A DNA stretch of 64,000 nucleotides. Origin: Leucaena leucocephala. Its lineage: Eukaryota; Streptophyta; Magnoliopsida; Fabales; Fabaceae. The DNA is taken from positions 6,301,001 through 6,365,000 of the forward strand of contig CM073535.1 of NCBI GenBank assembly GCA_037074615.1, written 5' to 3'. The notes beneath the pieces were generated by a model. It saw only the letters and a program-made list of their open reading frames with translations, did not search any database and was not told the origin of the DNA. Positions 24,801 to 37,402 of the stretch are shown here, in pieces. The translations under genes and the position numbers were made by a program. The stretch's first letter is position 1; every line of letters starts with the position of its first letter.

Positions 24801-25927
24801 TATAAGGGTGAGTTATAAATTATGACATTACAATTGCAAATTGGCCGTGTAGGGTGGAGGGCTGGTCTATTTAGGCCCTTTTATTATTATTTTTTTTAGA
24901 AAAACCCTTATAGTTGATATTTTTGTTATTGAAGGAGAGCTTGTCCATAGCGAAGCATAGCCAAAAGTTGTTGATATTGATCATGCCGAAAATGATTTTC
25001 TAAGATTTAGTTTTTTTGGTTTTTGGCACAATGCTAAGATTTAGTTGTTTTTCTACTTTTAAAATATTTATTAAGGATTAAGATAACTGTTATACTTGAT
25101 TTAGTTTTGAATTTTATAAGATAATTTAGTTCTTTTGATTTACTTATTTTATGTTATAAATCATAAAATTTTATATTTAAACTTTATCTGTTTGAAAAAA
25201 GAAATGAAAATAATGAAAATATGTTCCATATGCTCGCTTGCTCTATGGTCAGGCTTTGATAAAGGGGATGTTTTTTTTTTAAAAAATCTAGCCTTACAGG
25301 CCCCGAGCCTATCAAGGGTTGGCCCTAATTCACAACTCTAATAAAAGCTGTCAATATCAATAGGATAATGTTATGAACAACGAAAATTAATTTGGTTAGT
25401 AAGGTTTTTATTCATAATCTAAAAAATTACAAGTTTAAATTTTATTATTAATATAAAAAATTTATTGATAAAAAATTTATAAATATTTTTTAAATCTAAA
25501 GACATACTTTAACTTTAATAAATTGTCTAGACTCAACTCATTTAACTTTTTTTTTATAAAAGAAACTGTTATGAGTCTAATATTAAAAAGTCTTAAAAAT
25601 AAAGTAATATTTATAAAGATTACCGTTAATAGATTAACGTTAACAGAGAGGACTACCTGCAAAAGATTTTAATCGAAACGACAAGAAGTTGAATGAAGTG
25701 TCGTGTTGTAGAGCAGCTGACGGTTCTCGAAGAAGGTGCATTATAATGAATCCCATATTGGAGCCTCATATATGAAGAGATGTTTATGACTAAGCTTATA
25801 TTACTCCCCAGAATTGGAAAAAAAAAACAAAAAAGTCAACATAAATTTGATACTATGTATATAGGACCATGGAGTTGCCAAAAGACTACCCAGAATTACA
25901 ACGACTGATGTATTTGCATCAGACACG

Positions 25928-28474
25928 TCATGACTCTAAACTCTCCCTAATGCGGGAAGCCAGCCGTTTTACAGATCTATCATCAGAGCCATCAATCTCC
26001 TTGATCTTAGACACAAAATCCATGGCTTCTTTATATTTCCTAGCTTTACAATAACCATCAACAACAATCTTGTAAGTTAGCTCATTGGGCATGCAATTAT
26101 GCTCAATCATATATCTAATAACTTCATCCACATCTGCAAACGATCCCTGACCTGCATAGCCTGCCAAGAATGTGTTGTATGTGAAGATGCACGGTCGAAT
26201 TCCACTCGAGGTCATCTCTGAGAGAAGTCTGATAGCCTCCTGCATCAGTCCTTGCCGGCAAAATCCCTTGATGGCGGTGTTATAAGACACAAGATCTGGC
26301 TGCTGACCAGATCTTTGAATTCCCCTGAGCACTTCTTCTGCTTTCCAACAGTCTCCCTCGCGGGCGTACAGGTCCAATACGCTATTATAGGTAACGAGAT
26401 TCGGCTGTAAGCCGGTTTGACGAATAAGATGGAACATCTCATGGGCTCTCGTGTACATCTTGTTACGGACAAACATAGAGAGCATTGAGTTAATTAGAAC
26501 CAAATCAGGTTTGTATCCATTCTTCTGCAATTGCTCAAATGCCCTCTCCATTCCTTTAAGCTCTCTGCACTTGAAGTTCGCAATGACAAGGGTTCTCAAA
26601 AGCATCCAACTAGGAAAAACATGACCCTCGTAAATTTGATGCTCAATCTTCTCTATACCTTTGACATTCCCACCCTTGGAGTAACAATGGAGCATTAATG
26701 AGAATGAGGTTTCATTAGGCTTGAAACCCTTGTTCCCCATATCCAGAATGACAGATTCTGCCGCTTTCCAATCACCTCGACGAGCAAGAGCATTCAGAAG
26801 AGCATTATAAGTTGTCACACATGGAGTAAATCCTGCTTTAACCATTTCCCCGTACATTTTGGCCGCATCAATTTCAGACCCACACCGACCATATGCGCTA
26901 ATTAATGTATTGAATGTATCTCTGTCAGGGTCAAATCCACAGTTCTTCATTTCCCTCAAAACCTGGTTAACATATTCTCGCTTACCTTTCTCACCACATA
27001 CCGCAAGCAGGGTGTTCCATGTAATTCGATTCGGAGGGCATCCATTCAATTTCATATCACACAGAATATTTATCATATCTTCTGATCTTGACTTTTTGCC
27101 TAGAATGGCAAGAACTGTATTGTAAGTACATACATTAGGAACACAGCCTAACTCCTTCATCTGGTTGAACAACTTTAGGGCCTTATCCTCCTTCCCTGCC
27201 TTACCATGGGCATTTATTACAGTTGTATAAGTAACAGCATTCGGCATAACTCCTTTAAGGGTCATCGTATCGATAACAGCGGCCCCTTCATTATAAAATC
27301 CAGCTCTCACGTATGCAGCCACAAGTTCATTGTAAGTAACAGAATCAGGTGTGCAATTATTATCTTCCATTTCTTTTAAGATGCTCAGGGCTTCTGAGTA
27401 AATCCCAGCCTTTCCAAATACTTGCAGCAAAGAATTATATGTAACAGTTCCTGGTTTATATCCATTCGATTTTAAGTCAGCAAAAAAGTTTCTTGCTTCA
27501 TCAAGCATACCCTCTCTGCCATAAGCCGAAATAACGGTGCTGCAGGTAAACTCGTCGAACTCGAGTCCTTTACTTTTCATCTCATCCAAGAGGTCCAAGA
27601 TTGCATTCCAGGAACGACCCATCTTGCCATAAACATCAAGCATGACATTGTAAGTAACCAAAGTTGGAGAAATACCAGCCTCCTTCATTTGTTCAAAGAC
27701 ACCAATAGCTCGTTTATACTTGCCAGTTCGAGCATATGCATGAAGAATTGTTGTATAGGCACGGACATCAAGTGAGTATTCTTCAAGAGGAATAATATCA
27801 AACAGCTTAGATGCAATTGAATGCTGTGATTCCCTCCCCAGAATTCTAACCATGATTTCAACAGCCTGATTGTCCACCCTCATATTTTCAGCGTTCAGTT
27901 GCAATGAAAACCATTCAAACAACAAAAGCGCCCGTTCCCAATTACCAGAAAGGTCTAACGCTTTCAAGAGGCTAGATAAATCAACTTCAAGCAGCTCAAG
28001 CTTTGCAGAGTTAAATAAATCATTCAAACTATTCAAGGGTTTGTCAACAATCGAATTGAGCATCAACTTACCCTTAGGAGACAAAAATTCAAGAGTACTA
28101 TCACCTTCAGTCGGAACCTCGGTTTCATTGCCATCAACGCGCCTCACGGAGGAAGCCGAATTCGGTTTCTTCTTCTGGGTCTGTTGAGATATTTCAGCTG
28201 AATCAAGGGGAACATGAAGAGAAGCAAAGGGGGCATTCCCATCCCGTGCAGAACTCGAAAGCTTGAGCTTGTTTGTGGTTATGGGATTTGCAGAGAGGTG
28301 CTGAAGGTGTTGGAGAAGCGAATCCAAGTGAAAAGACGAAGGAGAAGCAGATTGAGGAGGAGGCGGTGGAGGTGGAAGAAGCGTTGAATTGAATTTCAAA
28401 GTGGATTTTGAGTGTGTCGGTCTGTTTGGCTGCACAGGGAGTACAGGTCTATTGGGGAAGAGAGAACCCTCCAT
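25928..28474 (-). CDS. P-class pentatricopeptide repeat protein, probably plastid-targeted
   Basis: Single-exon PPR protein of 848 aa. I chose the start at 28474 (MEGSLFPNRPVL). The frame stays open for 73 more codons upstream, but these read as a hydrophobic, low-complexity leader typical of translated 5' UTR. Residues 1-75 are Ser/Pro-rich, with a poly-Pro run and few acidic residues, consistent with a chloroplast transit peptide. About seventeen 35-residue PPR units run from residue 237 to about 832, nearly all with the P-type form ending in P-x before the next xVTYN. No E, DYW or SMR domain follows. Organisation and N-terminus resemble the Arabidopsis At2g18940 group (822 aa). P-class proteins bind organellar RNA and protect, splice or activate translation of it. 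The RNA target here is unknown. Confidence 0.92.
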   Translation of the reverse strand: MEGSLFPNRPVLPVQPNRPTHSKSTLKFNSTLLPPPPPPPQSASPSSFHLDSLLQHLQHLSANPITTNKLKLSSSARDGNAPFASLHVPLDSAEISQQTQKKKPNSASSVRRVDGNETEVPTEGDSTLEFLSPKGKLMLNSIVDKPLNSLNDLFNSAKLELLEVDLSSLLKALDLSGNWERALLLFEWFSLQLNAENMRVDNQAVEIMVRILGRESQHSIASKLFDIIPLEEYSLDVRAYTTILHAYARTGKYKRAIGVFEQMKEAGISPTLVTYNVMLDVYGKMGRSWNAILDLLDEMKSKGLEFDEFTCSTVISAYGREGMLDEARNFFADLKSNGYKPGTVTYNSLLQVFGKAGIYSEALSILKEMEDNNCTPDSVTYNELVAAYVRAGFYNEGAAVIDTMTLKGVMPNAVTYTTVINAHGKAGKEDKALKLFNQMKELGCVPNVCTYNTVLAILGKKSRSEDMINILCDMKLNGCPPNRITWNTLLAVCGEKGKREYVNQVLREMKNCGFDPDRDTFNTLISAYGRCGSEIDAAKMYGEMVKAGFTPCVTTYNALLNALARRGDWKAAESVILDMGNKGFKPNETSFSLMLHCYSKGGNVKGIEKIEHQIYEGHVFPSWMLLRTLVIANFKCRELKGMERAFEQLQKNGYKPDLVLINSMLSMFVRNKMYTRAHEMFHLIRQTGLQPNLVTYNSVLDLYAREGDCWKAEEVLRGIQRSGQQPDLVSYNTAIKGFCRQGLMQEAIRLLSEMTSSGIRPCIFTYNTFLAGYAGQGSFADVDEVIRYMIEHNCMPNELTYKIVVDGYCKARKYKEAMDFVSKIKEIDGSDDRSVKRLASRIRESLES

Positions 28475-31400
28475 TATTACAAGAGAAAGCGATAGCAAAG
28501 GAAGAAGAAGAAGAAGAAGAAAGACGAGTGGGTTAGCTGGGAATATGAAGGAGAAAGGAAGCCATGGAAAAGAGAGTATTTTTGAAAAGGGAAGATGCAA
28601 GAAAAGAGATAATCTGGTGTGAATGGTGATTGCTGATGATATCTGGATGAAGAAGATGGGGTCTTCAACCATCAGCAGCTGATCATACGTCATATTCCCC
28701 GTTCTGGCCTCAACTTTAGATGCCCAAGTACCACGCTAGCAAATTTTACCCTCTAATTTCGATTTTTTTTAATGTTGGAAAATGAAATAATAATGGAAAA
28801 ATTGCCGAAAAAAAATGCAAAAATTTATTGCCTAAGCCTAAAGCCACCTAAAATTTATTTAATCAACGGGTCCATGAAGCCACCCAAAAGTCACTATTAT
28901 GTTTTACATGAAATAAAAAGTAACCTAAGGTTTATGAATATGATGTAAAATTTTCAATTTTTAAAAAATAATGTTAACAGTCTTAGCTAATTGAACAAAA
29001 TTATATGTTTTTAAATAAAAAATATATATGTGATTGAGAAAAAAATAAAATGAAGGTGTGATCGAACTGATTTTTGTTTTTTTGGTCTGAAATTCTAATT
29101 CTAATATAACCAATGCAAAACATACTTCTAATTAATTAATATAGGAAGATTAGAAATTGACATAAAATTATATTCTTTATCCCAATTAATTTTTTAAGTA
29201 GATTAATCATTCATTTATTATCTTATCTAATACCTTAAAATTAATAAATCAATCGTTAACTATATTTTTAAAATATTATAATATATAATTTAACTAAAAA
29301 TGGAATTTATCAATAGGATTTAATACTTTTAATATTTTTATTGTTAAATAATAATCAATAATTTAAATTAATAATTTTACTTTATCTTTAAAATATTTTG
29401 AACTAAATAGTAATAACCAAGTAGTAATTCTATTAAATGATTCTATGATATTTTAAATTTATAACTATAATAATAATTTATAATAATAATAATAAATAAT
29501 TAATCAATTGTAATTTATTTTTTTCTTGTTTCATGTGCAATGTAAGGGGAGAAATATCTTGTTCATATTATATATTTTTAATTTATTTAAATTAATCGAT
29601 TATATTTTATATTAATTAGTATAAATAATTTATTTATTTAACTATATTAATATATACTATAAAATTAATTAGTTTTTATAATTAAGAATAGAGAAAGTAA
29701 TGTTATTCTATTAATGGCCTAAGAGTACTTGCTCTAATGTGAGATTAGTTAGACTATAAAAATATGCAAGTTATGCTTGAATCCTCATTTGTTAAAAAAG
29801 ACTTGCCTCATCACTGTCAAGCCTCAATCAATCTAGATTAATCGTTTATTTATATATTTAATAATAAAATTTAGAAAAAACTCTAACAACAACAGTAAAT
29901 GTACAAAATATTATAAATATATATATAAAATTATACTATGGAGAAGTGACGGAAAATAGTTTTTATTTTTACTTAAAGTCAAGGAAAATAGATGGAACAT
30001 GTAAAACCAATTTTTTTAACAATGTGATATAAGAATACATTAAGATGGGAATAAGTTGCATCTCTGTTTTGAATCTTAAATTATCTATTTTTTTAAAAAT
30101 AAAGAAGAAAAAAGATATTACAAATATAGAAATAAAAGGGCAAACCCATGAAGCGGCATCCGGCAACACGTATGGCTTTAACAACAATACATTTTCTCCT
30201 TTTATTTATCAATATTTATATAAAAAAATATTTATATTTAATATCTGATAATATTTTAAATATTATTATTTTTAATAATAAGAGAAAGTTTATTATGCTT
30301 AATAGAAAAAAGATTCCTCCATCCATTGCAGATCGATTTCGGCCCTTGGAAGTATTTAAATGCGTTTGCATGAATGGAAACGTATCATACGATGAACTTA
30401 CCTTTTTGTGATACATGGTGAACTTATATCATTAATTTATATATTAAAAAAAAAAGTTTGTCTTAATCAATACTCAACTTTGACTTTTACCCCAACAAAA
30501 AAGATCAACCTTGACTTCAATTAATGACAGGCTTGACATTGGATTTCTATCATACATTTTATTTGCTGATATTCACAAAATAAACACGCGCGCGCGCGCG
30601 CGCGTTATAAATGAAAAAAACAACAACAATTTCTTAAAATTTTATAGAGCAAAATATAATGACATCTCCTTTATTTTACCTTAATTATAAACATATCTCT
30701 TCTATTACGAAAATCTACATAGGAATTCTTTTTAATTTTAAGATTTTATTTATATTAATCTACTTTTTAATTAATATTAAATCAAATTTCATGAATCAAA
30801 ATATCCCTAATTTTTTTCAGACAAAATATCCCTATTTAATACGTATTATTTAAAATTTATTTTAACATTTAAGTTATAAAAAAATACTAATATATATATT
30901 AAACTTTTTTAGCGTGTTATAAAATCAATCAGGGTTATAATTATTGTTTGATTAGTTTTGTTAAGTACAATCCATTTAAACATATTATAAACCAAAATAA
31001 ACTTTTATAAACCAAACTAAACTTTGGCAGATTTTTTGAATAAGCAACTTTGAACATATTTAATTTGGTTTTAAATACTTATTATTATGAACACACTCCT
31101 TTTTAACTATTTTTATTTAGTTATTATTTTCAACTTTTTATACATTTTATTGGTTTCTATCCAATTTTTTTCTCTCCCTCTAGTCTTTCTCTTACATTTC
31201 ATCAAGATTCGAATATTTAGTACCCCAAAAGTTTTCAACTTGTTTTTTTTATGTTGACCGGTGAAAAGTTTTCAACTTTTTACATTCCATGATTTATATG
31301 GTTTTTTAAATTTAAATATCCCCTAATTATTTTTTTGTCGGGACCAACATATTCCCCAAAATCAATCGTCTATTGGAGTTCAGTGCGAAGAGTGGTAAGA

Positions 31401-31704
31401 GGTATGAGGTAGACCGATCGTCCGATATCCAGATTTTTACGAGAGACCAAAGGCGGTTCGTGTTGGGGGTGCGACTGCATACATGTAAATAACAAATTAG
31501 CCCCTTCTTTCTCTCCCAAAAATCTCATTCTCAGCCAAATTTGCAAACTTTGCTCACCACTCGTTTTATACCTTTGAACCCCTTTCTATACCCACCTAGT
31601 CACAACCCCCCCCCCCTTTCCTCTCTCTCTCCCCGTCTGTGTCTTTGCTTCATCTTGTTTCCATTCATGGGTTGAACTTATTTTCCCCTGCTTCTTCGAG
31701 CCAC
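28475..31704. other. Intergenic region between divergent PPR and ZTL genes
   Basis: The PPR gene (minus) and ZTL gene (plus) diverge from this 3.2-kb spacer, so both promoters lie in it. The PPR side has a GAA-rich leader (28498-28522). The middle is AT-rich without a supportable gene. A (CG)9 tract lies at 30587-30604. The last 200 bp before ZTL are C/T-rich (a run of nine C, then CTCTCTCTC near 31607-31635), typical of a plant 5' UTR. Confidence 0.55.
30587..30604. repeat. (CG)9 dinucleotide repeat
   Basis: Eighteen bases of alternating CG, preceded by ACA, in very AT-rich surroundings. Alternating CG is rare in plant nuclear DNA because methylated CpG decays to TpG. Confidence 0.95.
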
Positions 31705-34700
31705 ATGGAGTGGGACAGCAATTCGGATCTAAGCGGCGACGAGGACGAGACCTTCGCGCTCAACGATGGTGGCCCACTTCCCTTCCCGGTCGAAAACTTG
31801 CTCCAAACGACTCCCTGTGGGTTCGTCGTCACTGATTCGCTCGAGCCTGACCACCCTATTATTTATGTCAATACTGTGTTTGAGATGGTCACTGGGTATC
31901 GGGCAGAGGAAGTGCTTGGTCGCAACTGGTCAGTTTTTGAGCTCTATTAATTTTACTCAATTGCTTTTCCGTTGGCTTTGGTTGTTGTTCATAGGAAATG
32001 GGTTCTGGATACACACTTCGCTGGGGATGATTGCCGTTTGGTGTCTATTCTTGGATTTGAATTGTTACTCGTTTTATGTTTGATGTCTGAACATGAAATT
32101 TCAAACTATATTTACGAGTTGGTATTGATTAGATCAGGTATTTGGTTTAGGCCTGGCCAACTACAGGTTTCTGGCTCAAAACCCTAGGCCCTTTTATTAA
32201 GTAGGACGTTGACAATTATATTATTCCCCCTTTATAGGGTTAATAGTTGAAGGGCTTGAGTTTATATTCTGGTTCTCTCATTGTCAGTGTGATGATGCTT
32301 CTAGCGTTCTACTCCTTTAAGGCCATAATGATTTGATTTAACCTGGGTTGGTTTCAAAGCAATATGGGCAGGATCATTTATTAACATGGTGCACATGATA
32401 GCATCCTTACACTTCTGATACTACAAATATATGAAGAAATGATAACTTATCAATTTATTTCCGGCATATAGAAAAATGAGAACATATTAATGATTGGTAG
32501 GAAATGCTTTGTTAACTATTTTGGTAATGCGTGAGTTCAATTTAATGCTGTTATGATATTCTGTCTGCCACAATATAAAGGAATAAATAACCTGTTCAAG
32601 ATGAATTGCTAAGTGGGCGCTCAAGGTCTGAGGGGGAAGTTAACACGACATTTCATTGCGGACTGTTCATGACTATTGTTATCTTTTCTATGATTCATCC
32701 AGACATTTAGAATTATAGAATTAAAGAAAAGGACCATTTAAGGTTGGACCTTCAGCTTTGGACTGCTAATTAAGAAGATATGGCAGAGAGATTATGCATT
32801 TGGTCATTTCTATAATCCGATCAGCTTTTAATACTCAAATTGAGTCTATGTATTGAGCAAGTCCCATCACTTTATGCCCATGTGAGTGAAGCAGGGCCAA
32901 CAATCTGAAGGCAGTGGCATTTTCCGGATGTTGTAGAGGCATTTAGTGTCAGGAAAATTTGACCGTGCATTGCCATATCCCCCTTAGTCTGGATGTGGTT
33001 GGGGCATTTAGTGTTAGGAAAATTTGACCATGCATTGTCATATCCCTTTTAGTGATGAATGAGCCTGTTAGATCATGTGCAAGGTTCTGTATTCATCACA
33101 AAGTACTACTGGTGTGTTCAGACTGCTGATTAACTTGGTTAAGAGTTGCTTGTCAGGTATAAATGTTGAGTGCTGGTGCTTTAGCTAACCTGGCTGGTTG
33201 TTGGGCATTACTGTTGCCTCTGGTGTATTTTGAGGTGCCTTGGGGTGGTGTTCCTTGAACCACCGCTTTCCTGTTAACATGTTGAGCCAAACATTTTAAC
33301 GAGTCTTTGTTTATTTTCCTTTCAGGGTTGGAGCATGTTGCCCTTGTTAGTTTTGTCTGTAAATTATTCCCATTTATTTTTTGCTCTAATGAGAGGTTGC
33401 TAATGTCAACTTTATGATGCTTACAGAGGGGATAATTGTTAAGTTTTGGAAGTGTTTTGTAAGATAAAGCACGCGGGGTCTTGGGTTAGTAATTTTCTGT
33501 GTAAGGAAATTCCCTTTTGGCTAAATGGTTGTGTGATTTTCACTTGGAACAAAATTCCCTGTGGGATATAGTGATTAGGAGATAGGTCATCATAATAGTT
33601 AGGATGGAAATTAGTGCCACTAAAGCAAGTCTAAGGAAATTCATGTATATGGTTCTGTTCAATCTTTGTTCTCTCCAAGCGTGGGTGATGATTCCCACAC
33701 CCAGCTGTCAGGTGATTTGTGGATCAAGGAGTAGTCTCTTTTGGTTCTTTTCTCCTGCTTGCATTGATTTTCTACCTTGCTTAATGCTTTCCTGTTTCTT
33801 AGTACTCTGCTGCAAAGTCTGAGCCCAGTATGGCTCTTAGTTATTGAAATTTTACCTAAGGAACCATAATGATATAGAAATTTGTGGTTTGATTTCTATT
33901 CTTGGTATTCTTGACTCAAATAACTTCTCTAGTTTTCCTAATTTCTGGATTTGCACTTTAAATTTATAATCCTTGTATTCAAAATTCCCTTAGGGATTTT
34001 TTATGTCAGGTTAAGCTCCATCTAAGGTTAAGGTTCTTATTTGAGTAGCTTCAATTAATAGAATTAGTATTAGGGAACTGCTGCATGTTGTTGACCACAT
34101 AAGCTCCAGGCTTTTATTTCATGTATAGAAAGTCTCCAAACTGCCAGTCATCATTTTGGACTCTGATGTTTCCAGGCAGTTGAGAAAATATTTTGGGAAT
34201 TTCTTATGATTAGTGGATTTGCCTCCCATCTCTTCAACACATGTTGCTTAATTTGCACATAAAATGATTACCAGTATTGTCCCTTCTGATCTAGCATGCA
34301 TAGGATTCAAAGTAGGGCTGTGTCACAGTTGATGCTATATTCTTACACTGTCCTTCTGAAAGGAATTTCAGGCTTAAATTTCACATCTAGTGCTATATTT
34401 GTATAGCATCTTGTTTATCAATGTTTGATGAAAATAATGCTTGGTAATTATATGTTGTGAAGCTCTTCCTATAGGTCTTTAGCACTTTGAAACTTTAGAT
34501 TTGGCCAGTACCATAGTGATTAGAACTGTATGTATCAATTTCAAGTTATACATACCATGAATGATAGATATTTAGAAGCTCAACTTTGGTGTTGGGTTTA
34601 TGGAAGCCCATAATATGTAGTAAATTGGAGGTCCAATGTGAAAATGTGATATCATTGTGGGCGTAAGAGATTTGACATTTTAGCTAGGAATAACGGTTAA

Positions 34701-37402
34701 ATAATTGAAATCAGAGTGAAATTGGTGATTTGATATTAATATTGGGATAGTTTACAGACCAAAAGATGACAAATTTGGGTAAGTTTGAGGGCTATACTGG
34801 CATGAATGTTTATGCAGAAATAGACTTTACATAGATAATTTGGGTATATTTGAAAGCAAGTTAGTGCAAGCTTCCAAACAGGATTCATTCTAGAATTCTG
34901 AGAAAGAAGAAGAGATTGGCATAATCATTGCATGTACGCTTTTAATTCATCTCACGAGCAAGAGCTGATTTTATGCTTACTTCCTTATCCAAAAGACTTG
35001 GATGCAAGTTATAATCCTATTATGGAGTGAGATTTTCCTGATATTAGCAAAGCTGGTGGGGGACCTAGACATTGTAATTATTGAAAAGATAAAATAGGGT
35101 GAATCTGAGCTGCACTGTGCCAAGTGTTATGTATAAAGGTCTTGTAATTTTGTGAGTCTTCAGTTGAGTACAAGGGGCCTTGTAAATACCAATCAGTAAT
35201 GTTATTCTCTGTGTACGCTTAGTATAAGTTATGGCCTTCATGTCTAATTGTCTCTGTAGCTAATGCATGAAGTATTCAGAACAATGGCATTTAAGTCTTT
35301 ATTTTGTTTTTGGTGTGTGTATGATCTTATCTCTTTAAGGATGGGGAGACCAAGAAGGACATTTAAGGAAGCTATCAACTGAGATCTATTGATAAATGAT
35401 ATATTGAAAGAATTGGTTGCTGATTGAACACACTAACATTAAATGATTCATGTAGCTGATCTCACTTGGTGGTATATTGCTTGCTGTAGTAGTTGTTGTT
35501 TATCTATGAGGATGGGGGATGTAGGGGTTGATATCTGTTTATAGTTAGCTTGTATTGTGCTTCATGATTAAGGAGCAAACCTTACGTTTGGAAGTTAAAG
35601 CATGTGGATATAATCTCTTTATAGTAATTGTGAGAATTTCTTCTGCTTGTTTCTGTTGACCTACGGGGAATGGGTAAGGATTTAATTAAACAACATGTAA
35701 TTCCTCCTTGCAATCATTTGCTCACTCGAGTGTCTTACTAGGTGCTGCTAATTGAACGTGGCTTTATTTTAATTATTCCCAAATGTTTTGCAGCCGATTC
35801 CTGCAGTGTCGCGGTCCATTTGCTAAAAGAAGGCATCCATTGGTGGACTCTGCTGTAGTTTCAGAAATTAGGAGATGTCTTGATGAGGGGATTGAGTTCC
35901 AAGGTGAGTTATTGAACTTTAGGAAAGATGGATCTCCACTGATGAACAGATTGAGGCTGACACCTATATATGGAGATGATGAGACTATAACACATGTCAT
36001 TGGAATCCAGTTCTTCACAGAGGCAAATATTGATCTCGGTCCTGTTCTGGGTCCTGCAACGAAGGAATCTGCCAAGTCATCTGATCAATTCCGTACTGTT
36101 CTTTCAACATTGAGTCCTCTTCCAGTTGGGGACCGTAATGTATCTCGTGGAGTTTGTGGGATTCTGCAATTGAGTGATGAGGTACTATCTCTCAAGATTC
36201 TTTCCCGCCTAACTCCAAGAGATATTGCTTCTGTTAGTTCTGTCTGCAGGCAATTATATGAACTGACAAAAAATGAAAATCTTTGGAGAATGGTGTGTCA
36301 AAATGCATGGGGTAGTGAAACTACACGTGTTTTAGAGACTGTGCCTGGTGCAAGGAGGCTTGGATGGGTTCGACTGGCAAGGGAGCTGACTACTCTTGAA
36401 GCAGCAGCATGGAGGAAGCTGACTGTTGGAGGTGCTGTTGAACCCTCACGCTGTAATTTTAGTGCCTGTGCAGTTGGTAATAGGGTTGTCTTATTTGGTG
36501 GTGAAGGGGTTAACATGCAACCTATGAATGACACCTTTGTATTGGATCTAAACTCAAAAAATCCAGAGTGGCAACACGTCCAGGTGAGTTCACCTCCTCC
36601 TGGTCGTTGGGGCCACACAATTTCCTGTGTGAATGGTTCAAATTTGGTTGTATTTGGGGGCTGTGGAAGGCAGGGCCTGCTCAATGATGTGTTTGTACTG
36701 GACCTGGATGCAAAGCCTCCTACTTGGCGGGAAATATCTGGATTGGCACCTCCGCTTCCAAGATCATGGCATAGCTCCTGTACTCTTGATGGTACCAAGT
36801 TGATAGTTTCTGGTGGCTGTGCAGATTCTGGAGTACTTTTGAGTGACACATTCCTCCTTGATCTGTCCATGGAGAAACCAGTCTGGAGAGAAATACCTGT
36901 GACATGGACTCCACCTTCTCGTCTGGGGCACACGCTATCTGTTTATGGTGGTAGGAAAATACTAATGTTTGGAGGTCTTGCTAAGAGTGGGCCCCTGCGG
37001 TTTCGTTCCAGTGATGTATTCACCATGGACTTAAGTGAGGAGGAACCATGTTGGAGATGTGTAACCGGGAGTGGAATGCCCGGTGCTGGGAATCCTGGGG
37101 GCATAGCCCCCCCTCCTAGACTCGATCATGTTGCAGTTAGTCTCCCAGGTGGGAGAATCCTGATATTTGGTGGGTCTGTCGCGGGTCTTCACTCTGCCTC
37201 CCAGCTTTACATCCTGGACCCAACTGAAGAGAAACCTACGTGGAGAATCCTGAACGTACCAGGGCGCCCTCCTAGATTTGCTTGGGGACACAGCACGTGT
37301 GTTGTTGGAGGGACAAGAGCTATTGTACTGGGTGGTCAAACTGGAGAGGAATGGATGCTAAGCGAGCTCCATGAGCTTTCTCTGGCAAGTTCTGTAAATT
37401 AG
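31705..37402 (+). CDS. ZTL: ZEITLUPE/ADAGIO-type LOV–F-box–kelch blue-light receptor
   Basis: Two exons (31705-31928 and 35794-37402) encode 610 aa, against 609 in Arabidopsis ZTL. ZTL is an SCF ubiquitin-ligase subunit that senses blue light and targets the clock proteins TOC1 and PRR5. The start is the MEWDS Met; an in-frame Met 22 codons upstream gives residues unlike the family. The LOV domain is at about 35-155, with the flavin-adduct cysteine at residue 75 in GRNCRFLQ. The F-box is at about 199-246 (LSDEVLSLKILSRLTPRD). Six kelch repeats lie at about 275-597 (for example GRWGHTISCVNGSNLVVFGG). The single intron is 3865 bp (TG|GTCAGT…TTTGCAG|C) and splits the photo-cysteine codon TGC. 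ZTL is favoured over FKF1 by its N-terminus and kelch sequence. LKP2, its close paralogue, is the alternative. Confidence 0.95.
32926..33055 (+). repeat. 65-bp tandem duplication in the ZTL intron
   Basis: Two head-to-tail units (32926-32990 and 32991-33055) share GGCATTTAGTGT, AGGAAAATTTGACC and TGCATTG. They differ at several positions. The rest of the 3.9-kb intron shows no gene. Confidence 0.85.

Larger units (their letters stand above)
21852..25927. other. AT-rich intergenic region between VTE2 and the PPR gene
   Basis: No gene supported. Roughly 21870-23150 is extremely AT-rich low-complexity DNA. Two diverged copies of an unclassified repeat lie at about 23160-23770, and a MITE copy lies at about 24407-24800. 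The short ORFs here have no recognisable similarity and track with AT-rich sequence. Confidence 0.6.

Noticed and set aside
28475..28693. N-terminal extension of the PPR ORF by 73 codons
   Set aside because: The extra residues are Leu/Phe/Ser-rich low-complexity sequence from the leader; MEGSLFPNRP matches the start expected for this family.
31639..31704. Upstream in-frame Met for ZTL
   Set aside because: The family starts MEWDS; the 22 preceding residues show no similarity and fall in the C/T-rich leader.
36298..36933. 211-codon antisense ORF over ZTL exon 2
   Set aside because: It is a mirror of the kelch coding sequence in another frame, with no recognisable domain.
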